NCBI GenBank assembly: GCA_902543375.1
Contig: CACBYE010000005.1
Span: 35,885-99,884, forward strand
From: an uncultured Pelagibacteraceae bacterium
GTDB taxonomy: Bacteria; Pseudomonadota; Alphaproteobacteria; Pelagibacterales; Pelagibacteraceae
Direction of reading: 5' to 3'
DNA: 64,000 nt
In this document: positions 8,146 to 17,385 of the stretch, one piece after another
How positions within the stretch are numbered: position 1 is the stretch's first letter
How the letters are laid out: every line of letters starts with the position of its first letter
Position numbers and translations under genes: made by a program
Notes under the pieces: model-generated
Databases searched by the model: none
Told to the model about the DNA's origin: nothing
What the model saw: the letters and a program-made list of their open reading frames with translations, nothing else

Positions 8146-8997
8146 TTATAAATAATTCAATTCACTTAAATTTTTTTCAAAAATATGATTTATTTTTTTG
8201 ATATAAGCCTCGTCAAAATTTTTTCGCCACTCATTCTTAGGTCCTAAATGGAAAAAAGGAATTTTTTTATTGTCTTTACGTGCATTTATTGACTCACTAA
8301 ATCCTTTGCTTTCCTCTATTTTTTTTAAATTTTCAAATGATGTACTTTTTACTGCTCTTTTTGCTTTTTCTCTGTTAAATCCATTTTTATTGTTAATTAA
8401 TTTGTCTATAAAATCTATTATTTCCTTAAACACAAAAAACGTTTCTTTCAATAAATCTTCATATTTTATAAATTTAACTGGAATTAATTTATTATATTTC
8501 CAAGATTGGTAATTTTTTTCCCAAGAACTAATAAATTGATAATCACTATAATCGTTTTTTTTTTTAAAATCGTAAGTAAAATTTTTTTCATCTTGCATTG
8601 CAATTAATGCTTCACTATGCTTAATTTGAAAATGTCTTGCCATAGAGTCTATAACATTTCGAGGATCACGAACAATATAAATTCCACCGAGTGAATTTTT
8701 TACATTTGTAAAATCATTTTGACCTAGTTTTACCAGAGCGTTATGCGTTTTAAAAAATCTTACTTTTTTATCCATGTTTATTTTTTCTTGAGCTGGTATC
8801 CAAAATCTGGCGCTATCTCCAGGCTGGTTTGGATCAAAATTAAAGCCCTCTAGATTTTTTTTTGTTGGGAACTGTTCAATATTTCTTAAACTTTGATCTC
8901 CTAAAAAAAGACCATCATTTGAATAATAATACGCACTTATTAAAGATCTTATCCATGTATTTCCATTTTTTGGGTAGGATGAGAGCCAAATAATCAT
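8146..8997 (-). CDS. sulfotransferase family protein (copy 1)
   Basis: This 283-residue protein has the two signature motifs of PAPS-type sulfotransferases: a 5'-phosphosulfate binding loop SYPKNGNTW (residues 7-15) and the 3'-phosphate motif IVRDPRNVIDS (108-118). The KTHN motif at 83-86 fits the acceptor/catalytic region, and the C-terminal GPKNEWRKN (252-260) matches the late GxxGxWK-like region. It resembles the second copy at 44688-45530 in length and motifs. No signal peptide is visible, so it should be cytoplasmic. The acceptor is unknown (lipid, glycan or small molecule). No PAPS-making genes are in the window, so whether PAPS is the donor is open. Confidence 0.86.
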   Translation of the reverse strand: MIIWLSSYPKNGNTWIRSLISAYYYSNDGLFLGDQSLRNIEQFPTKKNLEGFNFDPNQPGDSARFWIPAQEKINMDKKVRFFKTHNALVKLGQNDFTNVKNSLGGIYIVRDPRNVIDSMARHFQIKHSEALIAMQDEKNFTYDFKKKNDYSDYQFISSWEKNYQSWKYNKLIPVKFIKYEDLLKETFFVFKEIIDFIDKLINNKNGFNREKAKRAVKSTSFENLKKIEESKGFSESINARKDNKKIPFFHLGPKNEWRKNFDEAYIKKINHIFEKNLSELNYL

Positions 8998-9049
8998 TTG
9001 TTAATTTTTAAAATTTTTTTATAATTATATTATATATTTTATAAAAATT

Positions 9050-9691
9050 ATGAATCTTCCTAAAATAATACCAGTTTTTCCATTAAGTAGTTTTATCATT
9101 TTCCCTAAAACAACTGTGCCTTTAAACATTTTTGAGCCAAGGTATGTAGAAATGATTAATGACAGTATGAAATCCGACAAATTTATTGGAATGGTTCAAC
9201 CAAAAACTATAGAAAATATTGATAATTTAAAATTTCCTGTTCTACACAAAGTTGGATGTCTTGGCAAAATAACTAGCTTCAAAGAGACTGACGATAAGAG
9301 GTATTTGATTGACTTAAAAGGTGTAATTAGATTTGAAATTAAAAAAGAAATTAACTCGAAAAAAAAGTATAGAGAATTTGAAATAAGTTTTGATAACTAT
9401 ATGCATGATTTAGAAGAAAAAAAAGAAGACATAAAGTTTTCAGATTTAGAGCTAATTTTTAAAGATTTTAAGAAATTATTTGAGAAGAGAGGTTTTATAA
9501 TTAATTGGACAGCTTTAAAAAAGCAAAGTTTAGATGAAACTATTAACGCGCTGGCAATGGCTTCGCCATTTAGTTTAGAAGAAAAACAAGTTTTACTTGA
9601 GGCTCAAAACTTAAATATTAGAAAAACAAAAATTGCTCAAATTTTAAATACCTATACACACGATCAATTTGAAAATACAACTCTTCAATAA
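9050..9691 (+). CDS. Lon N-terminal substrate-binding domain protein (LON-like, no protease)
   Basis: This 213-residue protein consists only of a LON substrate-binding domain. The diagnostic start is IIPVFPLSSFIIFPKTTVPL followed by NIFEPRYVEMI and an FIGMVQP strand; a basic helical C-terminal half follows with a MASPFSLEEKQVLLEA segment, as in stand-alone members. There is no AAA or serine-lysine protease domain. Stand-alone LON proteins are common in Alphaproteobacteria, but their function is not settled. The gene is divergent from sulfotransferase copy 1 with a 52-base gap and converges with the UbiH-like gene one base after its own stop. Confidence 0.88.
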   Translation: MNLPKIIPVFPLSSFIIFPKTTVPLNIFEPRYVEMINDSMKSDKFIGMVQPKTIENIDNLKFPVLHKVGCLGKITSFKETDDKRYLIDLKGVIRFEIKKEINSKKKYREFEISFDNYMHDLEEKKEDIKFSDLELIFKDFKKLFEKRGFIINWTALKKQSLDETINALAMASPFSLEEKQVLLEAQNLNIRKTKIAQILNTYTHDQFENTTLQ

Positions 9692-9692
9692 T

Positions 9693-10775
9693 TTAAGTTT
9701 TTAATCCTACGTCAGCAATCTTTTTAAAATATTCATTTAAAAATTTATTTCTTCCGATATACTTTATAGAAGTGTCTATTATGTTATTTCTAATCATATT
9801 TTCAGAATTAAAATACTCATAAATAAAATCAATTCCTTCTGAAAAAACAAAATTTCTACTTTTTGCTTCGTTTTGAAACTCAACGCATATAGTTTCATCT
9901 AATGGCAAACCAAGACTAATTTTTTCATCAATTATGGTTAACAGTTTACTTATATCTCTTACTGACATGTTAAAACCTTGTCCTGCTAAAGGATGAATTT
10001 TATGTAATAAATCTCCGAAGGCTAATATATTAGAATTGTAATATTTTCTTATGTTTAATGATTTTAATTGGAACTTAGAAATTTTATTTATCTTTTTTAT
10101 TTTATAAACAGAATTAAACCTAGTAATTAATTCCTTAATACAAAAATTATTTTCATTTGTTTTTGATCTCATAGATAAGACTACCGATGTTTTACTATTT
10201 GATATAGGTAAGAATGCTATTGGACCTTTGTTTGTAAAAATTTGCACTGCAGTATTATTCACATCTAATTTTTTATGATCTATGATTGTAGTAAAAGCAA
10301 AACTATTATATTTTTTTTCAAATTTTTTAAAAAAAAATTTTTTTGTAATTTCGTGGGTATGATCACAATTTATAATTAAATCATAATCAATCTTAATTAA
10401 ATCTTTTAAAGGAATATTTTTTTTTGAATTATAATATTTATTTTTGTAAAGTTCAGAATTTAATTGAGTATACACTTTATAATTACTCATTATGGAAAAA
10501 AGATTATTATGTAAATCATCAAATTTGATTATTTCTTTATTTCCAGAGTTTTCTGAAAAAATCTTTATCTTTTTTATGGGCCACAAAATTTTATTTATAT
10601 TTGATATACTTTTATTAAAAAAATTTATATTAGACTTTGAAAGTCCTATTGTACGTGTCTTGTCTAGATTAATATTTTTATGTTTGTAAAAGATATCAAC
10701 AAATATCTCCTTATTAACTAAAGCTTTTGCTAAAGTTAGGCTTGTTAAGTTATTTCCAATTATACAAACTTTCAT
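9693..10775 (-). CDS. UbiH/Coq6-like FAD-dependent monooxygenase, divergent
   Basis: The protein is likely a flavin hydroxylase of ubiquinone synthesis. I chose the ATG at 10775 (360 residues, MKVCIIGNN), since a start at 10814 adds 13 residues that precede the first FAD-binding strand. The C-terminal FAD motif is strong: FGDLLHKIHPLAGQGFNMS around residues 253-271. The RTIGLS segment near residue 45 also fits. The N-terminal dinucleotide motif is degenerate: IIGNNLTSLTLA instead of the usual GxGxxG. Which ring position it hydroxylates cannot be told from sequence. It is divergent from ftsK with a gap of about 30 bases. Confidence 0.8.
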   Translation of the reverse strand: MKVCIIGNNLTSLTLAKALVNKEIFVDIFYKHKNINLDKTRTIGLSKSNINFFNKSISNINKILWPIKKIKIFSENSGNKEIIKFDDLHNNLFSIMSNYKVYTQLNSELYKNKYYNSKKNIPLKDLIKIDYDLIINCDHTHEITKKFFFKKFEKKYNSFAFTTIIDHKKLDVNNTAVQIFTNKGPIAFLPISNSKTSVVLSMRSKTNENNFCIKELITRFNSVYKIKKINKISKFQLKSLNIRKYYNSNILAFGDLLHKIHPLAGQGFNMSVRDISKLLTIIDEKISLGLPLDETICVEFQNEAKSRNFVFSEGIDFIYEYFNSENMIRNNIIDTSIKYIGRNKFLNEYFKKIADVGLKT

Positions 10776-10805
10776 AATAAATTTAATTTTAACAAGAAAA
10801 ATTAG

Positions 10806-12926
10806 ATGATACAAAGTGATAAATTTGAATCATTAGATATGAATATGAAAAAGATCATTAATTTAACTCTAGATTTTGTTGCAAAAAGGTTATCAGAAAT
10901 ATTTGGTGTTTTAATTTCTTTAGCTGGTTTAATTTTATTTATTTCGCTAATATCTTATTCTCCGGATGATCCAAACTTTATATTTCCTGAAAATATAGAG
11001 ATAAAAAATTTACTTGGTTTTAGAGGCAGTTACATTTCAGATCTTTTTTTTCAATCTCTAGGCTTAATTTCTTTTCTTTTTTCATTCACACTTATTTTTA
11101 CAGGTATAAAAATGACTATAAGTAAAGATTTTTTTTTGGTAATTGAAAATTTATTTTATTCAATTCTATATTTAATTTTTGGCTCATTATTCTTTAGTTA
11201 TTTCTACAATACTGCATTTGCACTTTTCATTAATGGGAATGGAGGATTTGTTGGAACTTATTTGAATGAAAATATATTCAATAATTTAATAGTTATAAAT
11301 GAAAGTATATCCTATTATTTAATAATAGTATTAATTTCTGTTTTTTTTTTACTCAGTATAAATTTTAATGCTAAAAAATTTTATAATTTTTTAAAGAGGA
11401 TGACATTATCCTTAAATAAAAAAGAAAAAAATTATACAGATAAAAGTGAAGTTATAAGTGAATATATTCCACAAGACGAAATTAAAAATTTAATTCAAGA
11501 AGACTTGCCTTTTATTAAGGCCAATGAAGTTAAAGAAACCGAAAAATTGAAATTTAATTTACCGAGTGTTGATTTGCTTAAGATTCCTTTAAAAAAGGAG
11601 AGGGATACTTCTGAAAAAAATCAATCAAGTAACTCTGATTTCTTAGAAAAAATTTTATTAGACTTTGGTGTTAACGGAAAAATAAAAAAAATAAGTCATG
11701 GACCTGTAGTTACTCTTAATGAATTTGAACCTGCCGCTGGTGTAAAAGTATCAAAAATAATTAATCTTTCAGATGATATCGCAAGGAACACAAGTTCTGA
11801 ATCAGCAAGAATTTCAACTATCCCAGGAAATAATACTGTTGGAATTGAACTGCCTAATAAAACAAGAGAAAATGTTTACCTCAGTGAAATTTTGACTGAT
11901 GCAGACTTTAAAAAAAAAGAAATCAAACTACCCATTGCCTTGGGTAAGAGTATATCTGGTAATCCAATAGTGGGGGATTTGTCTTCAATGCCTCACTTAC
12001 TAATTGCTGGAACTACAGGTTCAGGAAAATCTGTTTGTATTAACACGATTATATTGTCTCTTCTTTATCGACATACACCTAAAAGATGCAAGTTTATTTT
12101 GATAGATCCTAAAATGCTTGAACTCTCAACTTATGAAGGGGTACCACATTTACTATGTCCCGTAATCACTGAAGCTAAAAAAGCTGCTTCAGTTTTAGGT
12201 TGGGTCGTTAAAGAAATGGAGAGTAGATACAGATTGATGACAAAAGAAGGTGTTAGAAATATTGACAGTTATAATTCAAAACACAGTCTGCCAATGCCTT
12301 ATATCGTTGTAGTGGTTGATGAGATGTCAGATTTAATGCTAATAGCAGGAAAAGAGATTGAAAATTACATACAAAAATTATCACAAATGGCAAGAGCTGC
12401 TGGAATACACATTATCATGGCTACTCAAAGACCTAGTGTGGATGTTATAACTGGTACTATTAAGGCAAATTTTCCTACAAGAATATCTTTTCAGGTTACA
12501 TCAAAAATAGATAGTAGGACTATCTTAGGCGAGCAGGGGGCTGAACAATTATTAGGCAAAGGGGATATGTTATACATGTCATCTGCCAATAGAATTGTCA
12601 GAATACACGCTCCATTCGTATCTGATAATGAAATTGAAAATATTAATAACTATTTAAGAATGCAAGCAGAGCCTGATTATGTTGACGAAATTCTTAATTT
12701 TGCAGATGAAAAGGAGATGAATGATGGCTCTAAGAATTTAAGTGACAAAGATGAGCTTTATCAGAGTGCTGTTGAGTTAATAAAGTCTGAGAGGAAAGCA
12801 TCAACGTCTTTTTTACAAAGAAAACTCCAGATTGGATATAATCGTGCTGCAAGAATAATCGATATGATGGAGGAAGAAGGCATTGTAAGTAAAGCCAATC
12901 ATGTCGGAAAACGTGATGTTCTTTAA
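10806..12926 (+). CDS. ftsK: DNA translocase FtsK
   Basis: FtsK is the septal, membrane-anchored motor that pumps DNA and helps resolve sister chromosomes at division. The 706-residue protein has about four N-terminal membrane segments (roughly 30-190), a short charged linker (about 200-290), then the RecA-type motor with Walker A GTTGSGKS (402-409) and Walker B VVVVDEMSDL (D505). The C-terminal winged-helix gamma domain is present (SFLQRKLQIGYNRAARIIDMM), so oriented DNA reading by KOPS-like sites is possible. The linker is much shorter than in E. coli. In-frame ATGs at codons 12 and 14 are alternative starts. It overlaps lolA by one base. Confidence 0.95.
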   Translation: MIQSDKFESLDMNMKKIINLTLDFVAKRLSEIFGVLISLAGLILFISLISYSPDDPNFIFPENIEIKNLLGFRGSYISDLFFQSLGLISFLFSFTLIFTGIKMTISKDFFLVIENLFYSILYLIFGSLFFSYFYNTAFALFINGNGGFVGTYLNENIFNNLIVINESISYYLIIVLISVFFLLSINFNAKKFYNFLKRMTLSLNKKEKNYTDKSEVISEYIPQDEIKNLIQEDLPFIKANEVKETEKLKFNLPSVDLLKIPLKKERDTSEKNQSSNSDFLEKILLDFGVNGKIKKISHGPVVTLNEFEPAAGVKVSKIINLSDDIARNTSSESARISTIPGNNTVGIELPNKTRENVYLSEILTDADFKKKEIKLPIALGKSISGNPIVGDLSSMPHLLIAGTTGSGKSVCINTIILSLLYRHTPKRCKFILIDPKMLELSTYEGVPHLLCPVITEAKKAASVLGWVVKEMESRYRLMTKEGVRNIDSYNSKHSLPMPYIVVVVDEMSDLMLIAGKEIENYIQKLSQMARAAGIHIIMATQRPSVDVITGTIKANFPTRISFQVTSKIDSRTILGEQGAEQLLGKGDMLYMSSANRIVRIHAPFVSDNEIENINNYLRMQAEPDYVDEILNFADEKEMNDGSKNLSDKDELYQSAVELIKSERKASTSFLQRKLQIGYNRAARIIDMMEEEGIVSKANHVGKRDVL

Positions 12927-13474
12927 TGAAGAATAAATTAATCATCTTATATTTATTTTTTTCAATTTTTGAGGCCTCAGCATCTATCAAAGAAAAGATA
13001 GTGCAAAACTTAAAAACTACAGAAAATTTAACATTTAATTTTGAGCAAAATATTAATGGCAAAACTGAAAATGGTTATTGTGCATTATCATATCCTAAAA
13101 AAATTTTTTGTAGATATAATTTAAAAAACAATAAAATTTTAGTTTCTAATGGAAAATCAATAGTAATAAAAACTACAAATAGTTATTATCTTTATCCACT
13201 TGAAAGAACACCCCTAAATTTAATACTAAATAAAAATTTTTTAATGAATAAAATCAACAGTTTGAACGAGAGAATTTTAGATAATAAATTTGTAAATTTT
13301 CAATTTTCTGAAGCTGATTTTCAAGTAAATATATTCTTTGATTATAAAACTCTTAATCTGATAGGATGGCAGACTAAAGATATCTATCAAAATCTTAGCA
13401 TCACCTTTCTGGCCTCTGTAAAAAAAAACCAAGAATTAAATAATAGTTTATTTATTCTACCTAAACAAAATTAA
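12926..13474 (+). CDS. lolA: outer-membrane lipoprotein carrier LolA
   Basis: LolA is a periplasmic chaperone that carries lipoproteins from the LolCDE transporter to the outer membrane. The 182-residue protein has a signal peptide (about 1-19, ending near ASAS) followed by the typical first strand region ENLTFNFEQNI and a GYCALSYPKKIFCRY segment matching the family GxxxxxrPgrfrweY pattern. The rest is beta-rich with little Lys-free hydrophobic sequence, as expected. It directly follows ftsK, the usual neighbour in Proteobacteria. Its 3' end overlaps the convergent GNAT gene by four bases. Confidence 0.9.
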   Translation: MKNKLIILYLFFSIFEASASIKEKIVQNLKTTENLTFNFEQNINGKTENGYCALSYPKKIFCRYNLKNNKILVSNGKSIVIKTTNSYYLYPLERTPLNLILNKNFLMNKINSLNERILDNKFVNFQFSEADFQVNIFFDYKTLNLIGWQTKDIYQNLSITFLASVKKNQELNNSLFILPKQN

Positions 13475-13974
13475 ATTAAAATTGACTCAGTTTTATAAAC
13501 TCTCATGCCTCTTGAAATATAATTATTTAAAGCATGTTCGTGATCTAGGGAGCATGTATGCACCCATACTCTCTTAGTGGTATCTGAAAAAGAGTTTTTA
13601 ATAGCTGATGTTAAAAGAAATGAGCCTAAATTTTTATTTTGATATTCTTTGAGCAAACCCAAATAAGCAATTTCTGTCTCCTTTTTTTCCTGGTGAAAAA
13701 TTAGTTCAAAATAACCAGCAACTTCATTAGCTTTTTTTAAGATATATGTTTTTACTTTTTGATCAGAAATATATGCGATCCACTGCCTATCTGTCCAAAC
13801 TAGTCGGTCAGTCCACCGATGTTCTTCACCGATACTTTTATAAAAAAACTTATTTATTTGAAAATCTGCTGGATCACTTAAGTCAACAATACAATCGTCT
13901 GGAGAAAATTTTGATGTTTTTAGATCTTTAAGAGAGTTAATTTCTAAATAATTTCTTTCAACCTTAATACTCAC
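13471..13974 (-). CDS. GNAT-family acetyltransferase
   Basis: This 167-residue protein has a GNAT fold pattern: the strand KANEVAGYFELIFH, then EIAYLGLLKEYQNKNLGSFL, where the Q/RxxGxG/A acetyl-CoA loop is present as YQNKNLGSFL with one glycine replaced. A later HTCSLDHEHALNNYISRGM segment resembles the family's C-terminal Y-x-x-x-G-F region. The substrate is unknown. The gene is the last in the leftward his operon and overlaps hinT by four bases, so it should be co-transcribed with histidine genes, which says little about function. Confidence 0.82.
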   Translation of the reverse strand: MSIKVERNYLEINSLKDLKTSKFSPDDCIVDLSDPADFQINKFFYKSIGEEHRWTDRLVWTDRQWIAYISDQKVKTYILKKANEVAGYFELIFHQEKKETEIAYLGLLKEYQNKNLGSFLLTSAIKNSFSDTTKRVWVHTCSLDHEHALNNYISRGMRVYKTESILI

Positions 13975-14336
13975 TCCACCATCTTTCCAACTTTTTCACC
14001 TCCAAATAGATGAAAATGTAAATGAGGTACCTCTTGACCACCATGTTCAGATGTATTAGCTAAAGCACGATAACCTTTGCCGCCGTCTACTGATATACCA
14101 AGTTTTTTAGCAACTATATTGATACCCTTTAATAAACCGACCATTTCCTCTGGAGAGGCTTTTTGACTAAAATCATCAAGGTCAGGATATTTTCCCTTAG
14201 GTATTACCAGTGCATGAATTTTTTTTTGTGGGTTAATATCATGAAATGACAAAACATAGTCATCTTCGTAAATCTTTTTACAAGGAATTTCTCCCCTTAA
14301 AATTTTAGCAAAAATATTATTATCATCGTAACTCAT
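13971..14336 (-). CDS. hinT: histidine triad (HIT) nucleotide-binding protein
   Basis: HIT hydrolases cleave adenosine 5'-phosphoramidates or related nucleotide conjugates. The 121-residue protein shows the catalytic triad HLHFHLF at 105-111 and the N-terminal IFAKILRGEIPCKKIYEDD that marks the HinT branch, plus HALVIPK near 41-47. It overlaps hisE by four bases and the GNAT gene by four bases. The hisE-hinT pairing is common in Alphaproteobacteria. Confidence 0.95.
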   Translation of the reverse strand: MSYDDNNIFAKILRGEIPCKKIYEDDYVLSFHDINPQKKIHALVIPKGKYPDLDDFSQKASPEEMVGLLKGINIVAKKLGISVDGGKGYRALANTSEHGGQEVPHLHFHLFGGEKVGKMVE

Positions 14337-14605
14337 TTTTTTCTTTTGTTTAGTTCTTCCATTACATCCTCAATTTTCACATCATTTGCCTCAAGATACA
14401 TTATCAAATGATAGAAAACATCAGCTGCTTCATGAATTTTATTTGAATTTTTTTCAACTGCCTCAATAAGTTCATTAATTTCTTCTAAAATCTTTTCTTT
14501 GCTCAAAGATTTATCACTAAGTAATTTATTAGTGTAAGAACCATCTACTGGGGTTTTTTTCCGCTCTCTTGCAAGATTAAATAAGCTTTCTAAAGTATTA
14601 AGCAT
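14333..14605 (-). CDS. hisE: phosphoribosyl-ATP diphosphatase
   Basis: HisE performs the second step of histidine synthesis, hydrolysing phosphoribosyl-ATP to phosphoribosyl-AMP. The 90-residue all-alpha protein has the expected metal-binding acidic pattern of the MazG-like fold: KILEEINELIEA near residues 38-49 and HEAADVFYHLIMYL near 59-72. The upstream PVDGSYTNKL stretch is typical. It lies one base from hisF and overlaps hinT by four bases, within a translationally coupled leftward operon. HisI is not seen in the window. Confidence 0.94.
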   Translation of the reverse strand: MLNTLESLFNLARERKKTPVDGSYTNKLLSDKSLSKEKILEEINELIEAVEKNSNKIHEAADVFYHLIMYLEANDVKIEDVMEELNKRKK

Positions 14606-14606
14606 A

Positions 14607-15362
14607 TTAAATTCTAACAGGTATTCCTTTTGAGTCCAAATAATCCTTGGCTTCTTTTACTGAGTGTTTTCCATAATGAAATATAGAAGCTGCCAAAACT
14701 GCACTAGCTTTTCCTAATTTAATTCCGTCCACTAGGTGATCTAAATTACCCACCCCGCCAGATGCAATAACTGGAATATTTACTTTAGATGAAATTTTTG
14801 ACATAAGGTCAATATCATAACCGACTTGTGTTCCATCTCTGTCCATAGAGGTTACTAATAACTCCCCTGCACCGTTTCTTTCCATTTGTTCAGCGTACTC
14901 CAACGCATCAATACCACTATTATTTCTTCCTCCGTGAGTAAACACTTCCCACTTATCTCCATTTTTTTTGGCATCAATTGCAACTACAATACATTGAGAA
15001 CCAAATTTTTTTGAACTATCTACGACTACTTTTGAATTTTCAACTGCTGCAGTGTTTATTGAAACTTTATCAGCCCCACAATTGAGTAATTTGTTAATAT
15101 CTTTCACACTTCGAATACCACCTCCTACAGTCAATGGCACAAAGCATTTTTTTGAAGTTTTCTCTACAACATCATAAATAGTTTCTCTATTTTCATTAGA
15201 AGCGGTGATATCTAAAAAACAAATTTCATCTGCTCCGCCATCGCTATAAATTTTAGCTTGTTCCACAGGATCTCCTGCATCTTTAAGATCAACAAAGTTA
15301 ATACCCTTAACTACACGACCATTTTTTACATCTAAACAAGGTATAATTCTATTTTTAAGCAT
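14607..15362 (-). CDS. hisF: imidazole glycerol phosphate synthase, cyclase subunit
   Basis: HisF forms imidazole glycerol phosphate and AICAR from PRFAR, using ammonia channelled from HisH. The 251-residue TIM barrel has normal length, with both catalytic aspartates: D11 in [14 protein letters not shown] and D130 in [10 protein letters not shown]. Phosphate-binding segments TVGGGIRS and VIASGGVGN are present. It overlaps hisA by eight bases. The AICAR product feeds purH, also in this window. Confidence 0.97.
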   Translation of the reverse strand: MLKNRIIPCLDVKNGRVVKGINFVDLKDAGDPVEQAKIYSDGGADEICFLDITASNENRETIYDVVEKTSKKCFVPLTVGGGIRSVKDINKLLNCGADKVSINTAAVENSKVVVDSSKKFGSQCIVVAIDAKKNGDKWEVFTHGGRNNSGIDALEYAEQMERNGAGELLVTSMDRDGTQVGYDIDLMSKISSKVNIPVIASGGVGNLDHLVDGIKLGKASAVLAASIFHYGKHSVKEAKDYLDSKGIPVRI

Positions 15363-16071
15363 CTTCTTTCACCAGTTCTTCTAATTTTATATCTCCATCA
15401 TAAATAGCTTTACCAACTATTATACCTTCAACATTTTTTAAATTCTTCGCTTTTTTAATATCATCTATTGATGAAACACCGCCTGATATAATTACAGGAC
15501 ATTTTGACATCTCAGCAACTTTCATTGTTTCATCGAAATTTGGACTTTGTTTCATACCGTCTCTATTAATATCAGTATAAATCAATCTACTAACACCAAA
15601 GTCGTTAATTTCTTTTAAATAATCTAAAGTTAATTGATTAGAGCTTTCTTTCCATCCAGATACTGACAAATACCCGTCTTTAGCATCTAAACCCAGAGCA
15701 ATATGATTTGGAAATCTTTCACATGATTCTTTTAAGAAATTTTTATCTTTAATAGCGGCGCTTCCCAGAATTACTTTCTCTACACCAGCATCAATATATT
15801 TTTGAATACTATCAGAATTTCTGATACCACCACCTACCTCAATCTTTAAATTAAATTTACCAATTATATCCTGAATAATATCTAAATTTACTGTTTCACC
15901 AGTTAAAGCACCATCTAAATCAACTATGTGTAAATTTTTAAATCCATGGTCTTTAAATTTTCCTGCTTGTTCAGTTGGAGAAAATTCATACTCGGTTTTC
16001 TTATCAAAATTTCCTTTAACTAATCTTACACACTTTTTATCTTTAATATCTATTGCAGGAAATATTTTCAT
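15355..16071 (-). CDS. hisA: phosphoribosylformimino-AICAR ribotide isomerase
   Basis: HisA isomerises ProFAR to PRFAR by an Amadori rearrangement. The 238-residue TIM barrel shows the two catalytic aspartates, D8 in [17 protein letters not shown] and D129 in [10 protein letters not shown], and the half-barrel phosphate sites VGGGIRN and IISGGVSS. It sits immediately after hisH (no intervening base) and overlaps hisF by eight bases. Confidence 0.97.
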   Translation of the reverse strand: MKIFPAIDIKDKKCVRLVKGNFDKKTEYEFSPTEQAGKFKDHGFKNLHIVDLDGALTGETVNLDIIQDIIGKFNLKIEVGGGIRNSDSIQKYIDAGVEKVILGSAAIKDKNFLKESCERFPNHIALGLDAKDGYLSVSGWKESSNQLTLDYLKEINDFGVSRLIYTDINRDGMKQSPNFDETMKVAEMSKCPVIISGGVSSIDDIKKAKNLKNVEGIIVGKAIYDGDIKLEELVKEDA

Positions 16072-16698
16072 TTATAAACTTATAAAATTATCAATTATTT
16101 TGAGCCCAAACTTGTCACTCTTTTCTGGATGAAATTGTGTACCAAATATATTTTCTTTCTCTACTGAACAAACTACTTTTGTCGAATAATCAGTAGTTGC
16201 TGAAATAACTTTTTTATCATTTGGTACAAATTCATAACTATGAACAAAATACATATGAGAATTATTTTCTATATCCTTAAAAATTTTACTATCTTTGACG
16301 ATATTGATTTCGTTCCAGCCAATATGAGGAAGTTTAAATTTTCCACCTTGATTATCTATTTTTGAAACTTTACCCGAGATCCATCCTAACCCCTTGGTCT
16401 CGGTTTCTTCATAGCCAATATCAGCAAACATTTGTAAACCAACGCAAATTCCAAAAAGAGGTTTTTTATTTGTTATTGCGAATTCACTGAGTGTATCTCT
16501 AAGACCTTTAATTTTATTCAAAGCATCTATACAGCTTTTAAATGAGCCCTGACCTGGTAAAACTATTTTGTCACTCGATTTTATCTTATTTACATCTGAG
16601 GTGACCTCGATAGTTACTTTATCATTTGCAACTTCTTTAAAAGAGTTTATTACCGAGCTTATATTGCCCGATTTATAATCAACAATTGTGACGTTCAT
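16072..16698 (-). CDS. hisH: imidazole glycerol phosphate synthase, glutaminase subunit
   Basis: HisH is the class I glutamine amidotransferase that supplies ammonia to HisF. The 208-residue protein has the nucleophile C85 in FGICVGLQMF and the H190/E192 pair in GTQFHPEKS; VLPGQGSF near 47-54 forms the oxyanion region. It begins MNVTIVDYKSGN, a normal N terminus. It lies five bases after hisB in the same operon. Confidence 0.97.
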   Translation of the reverse strand: MNVTIVDYKSGNISSVINSFKEVANDKVTIEVTSDVNKIKSSDKIVLPGQGSFKSCIDALNKIKGLRDTLSEFAITNKKPLFGICVGLQMFADIGYEETETKGLGWISGKVSKIDNQGGKFKLPHIGWNEINIVKDSKIFKDIENNSHMYFVHSYEFVPNDKKVISATTDYSTKVVCSVEKENIFGTQFHPEKSDKFGLKIIDNFISL

Positions 16699-16703
16699 TA
16701 AAC

Positions 16704-17294
16704 TTATAAAGAACCTTTTGTAGAAGGAATAGTTTTTTTATTCCTAGGATCTATTTCCAATGCAGTTCTTAAAGATCTCGCCAATCCTTTATAGCAAGAC
16801 TCAATAATGTGGTGACTATTGTCACCATAAATATTTTCAACATGAAGAGTAATTCCAGCAGCTTGAGAAAATGCTTGAAACCATTCTTTAAAAAGTTCTG
16901 TATCCATCTCACCAAGCTTTTCAACCTTTAAATTAACTTTCCAAATCAAATAAGGTCTGTTTGAAATATCAATAGCTACACGTGATAAAGTTTCGTCCAT
17001 TGGGATCATTGCGTGAGCATATCTTCTAATTCCAACAGATTTTTGTAACGCTTTTTTTAAAGCTTCACCAATGGCAATTCCTGTATCTTCAGTTGTGTGG
17101 TGTAGATCAATATGAGTATCTCCTTTAGCTTTTACACTCATGTCTATTGAAGAGTGCTTTGATAGTTGTTCAAGCATGTGGTTTAAAAAACCTATTCCTG
17201 TGTCAATTTTGTATTTACCTTTACCGTCAATATTTAAATCAACACTAATGCTTGTTTCTTTTGTTTTTCTACTTATTTTGCCTTTACGCTTCAT
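16704..17294 (-). CDS. hisB: imidazoleglycerol-phosphate dehydratase
   Basis: HisB (monofunctional type) dehydrates imidazole glycerol phosphate. The 196-residue protein has the metal-binding histidine motifs [11 protein letters not shown] near residue 68, and [17 protein letters not shown] near 160-176, as well as [14 protein letters not shown] near 35-48. It is the first gene of the leftward his run hisB-H-A-F-E-hinT-GNAT. Its upstream region (17295-17385) is shared with the divergent hslVU promoter. Confidence 0.96.
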   Translation of the reverse strand: MKRKGKISRKTKETSISVDLNIDGKGKYKIDTGIGFLNHMLEQLSKHSSIDMSVKAKGDTHIDLHHTTEDTGIAIGEALKKALQKSVGIRRYAHAMIPMDETLSRVAIDISNRPYLIWKVNLKVEKLGEMDTELFKEWFQAFSQAAGITLHVENIYGDNSHHIIESCYKGLARSLRTALEIDPRNKKTIPSTKGSL

Positions 17295-17350
17295 AATTAA
17301 AAACAGGTATACATATATTATTCAATTATGGCAATAATACTAAACCTGGG

Positions 17351-17378
17351 CTTGAAGTATCAAATTTAGTATCCATTT
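17351..17378 (+). promoter_or_regulatory. probable heat-shock (RpoH-type) promoter of hslVU
   Basis: CTTGAA at 17351-17356, 15 bases of spacer, then TCCATTT at 17372-17378. This closely matches the sigma-32 pattern CTTGAA / CCCATnT with a normal spacer. The -10 ends only seven bases before the hslV ATG (17386), so the transcript would begin at or within a couple of bases of the start codon; no Shine-Dalgarno sequence is visible. hslVU is a known heat-shock operon. Confidence 0.65.
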
Positions 17379-17385
17379 ATAAGCT

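Noticed and set aside
12730..13062. Antisense open frame across the ftsK/lolA junction
   Set aside because: It lies on the opposite strand of two well-supported genes, has no recognisable domain, and its composition mirrors the complementary coding frame.
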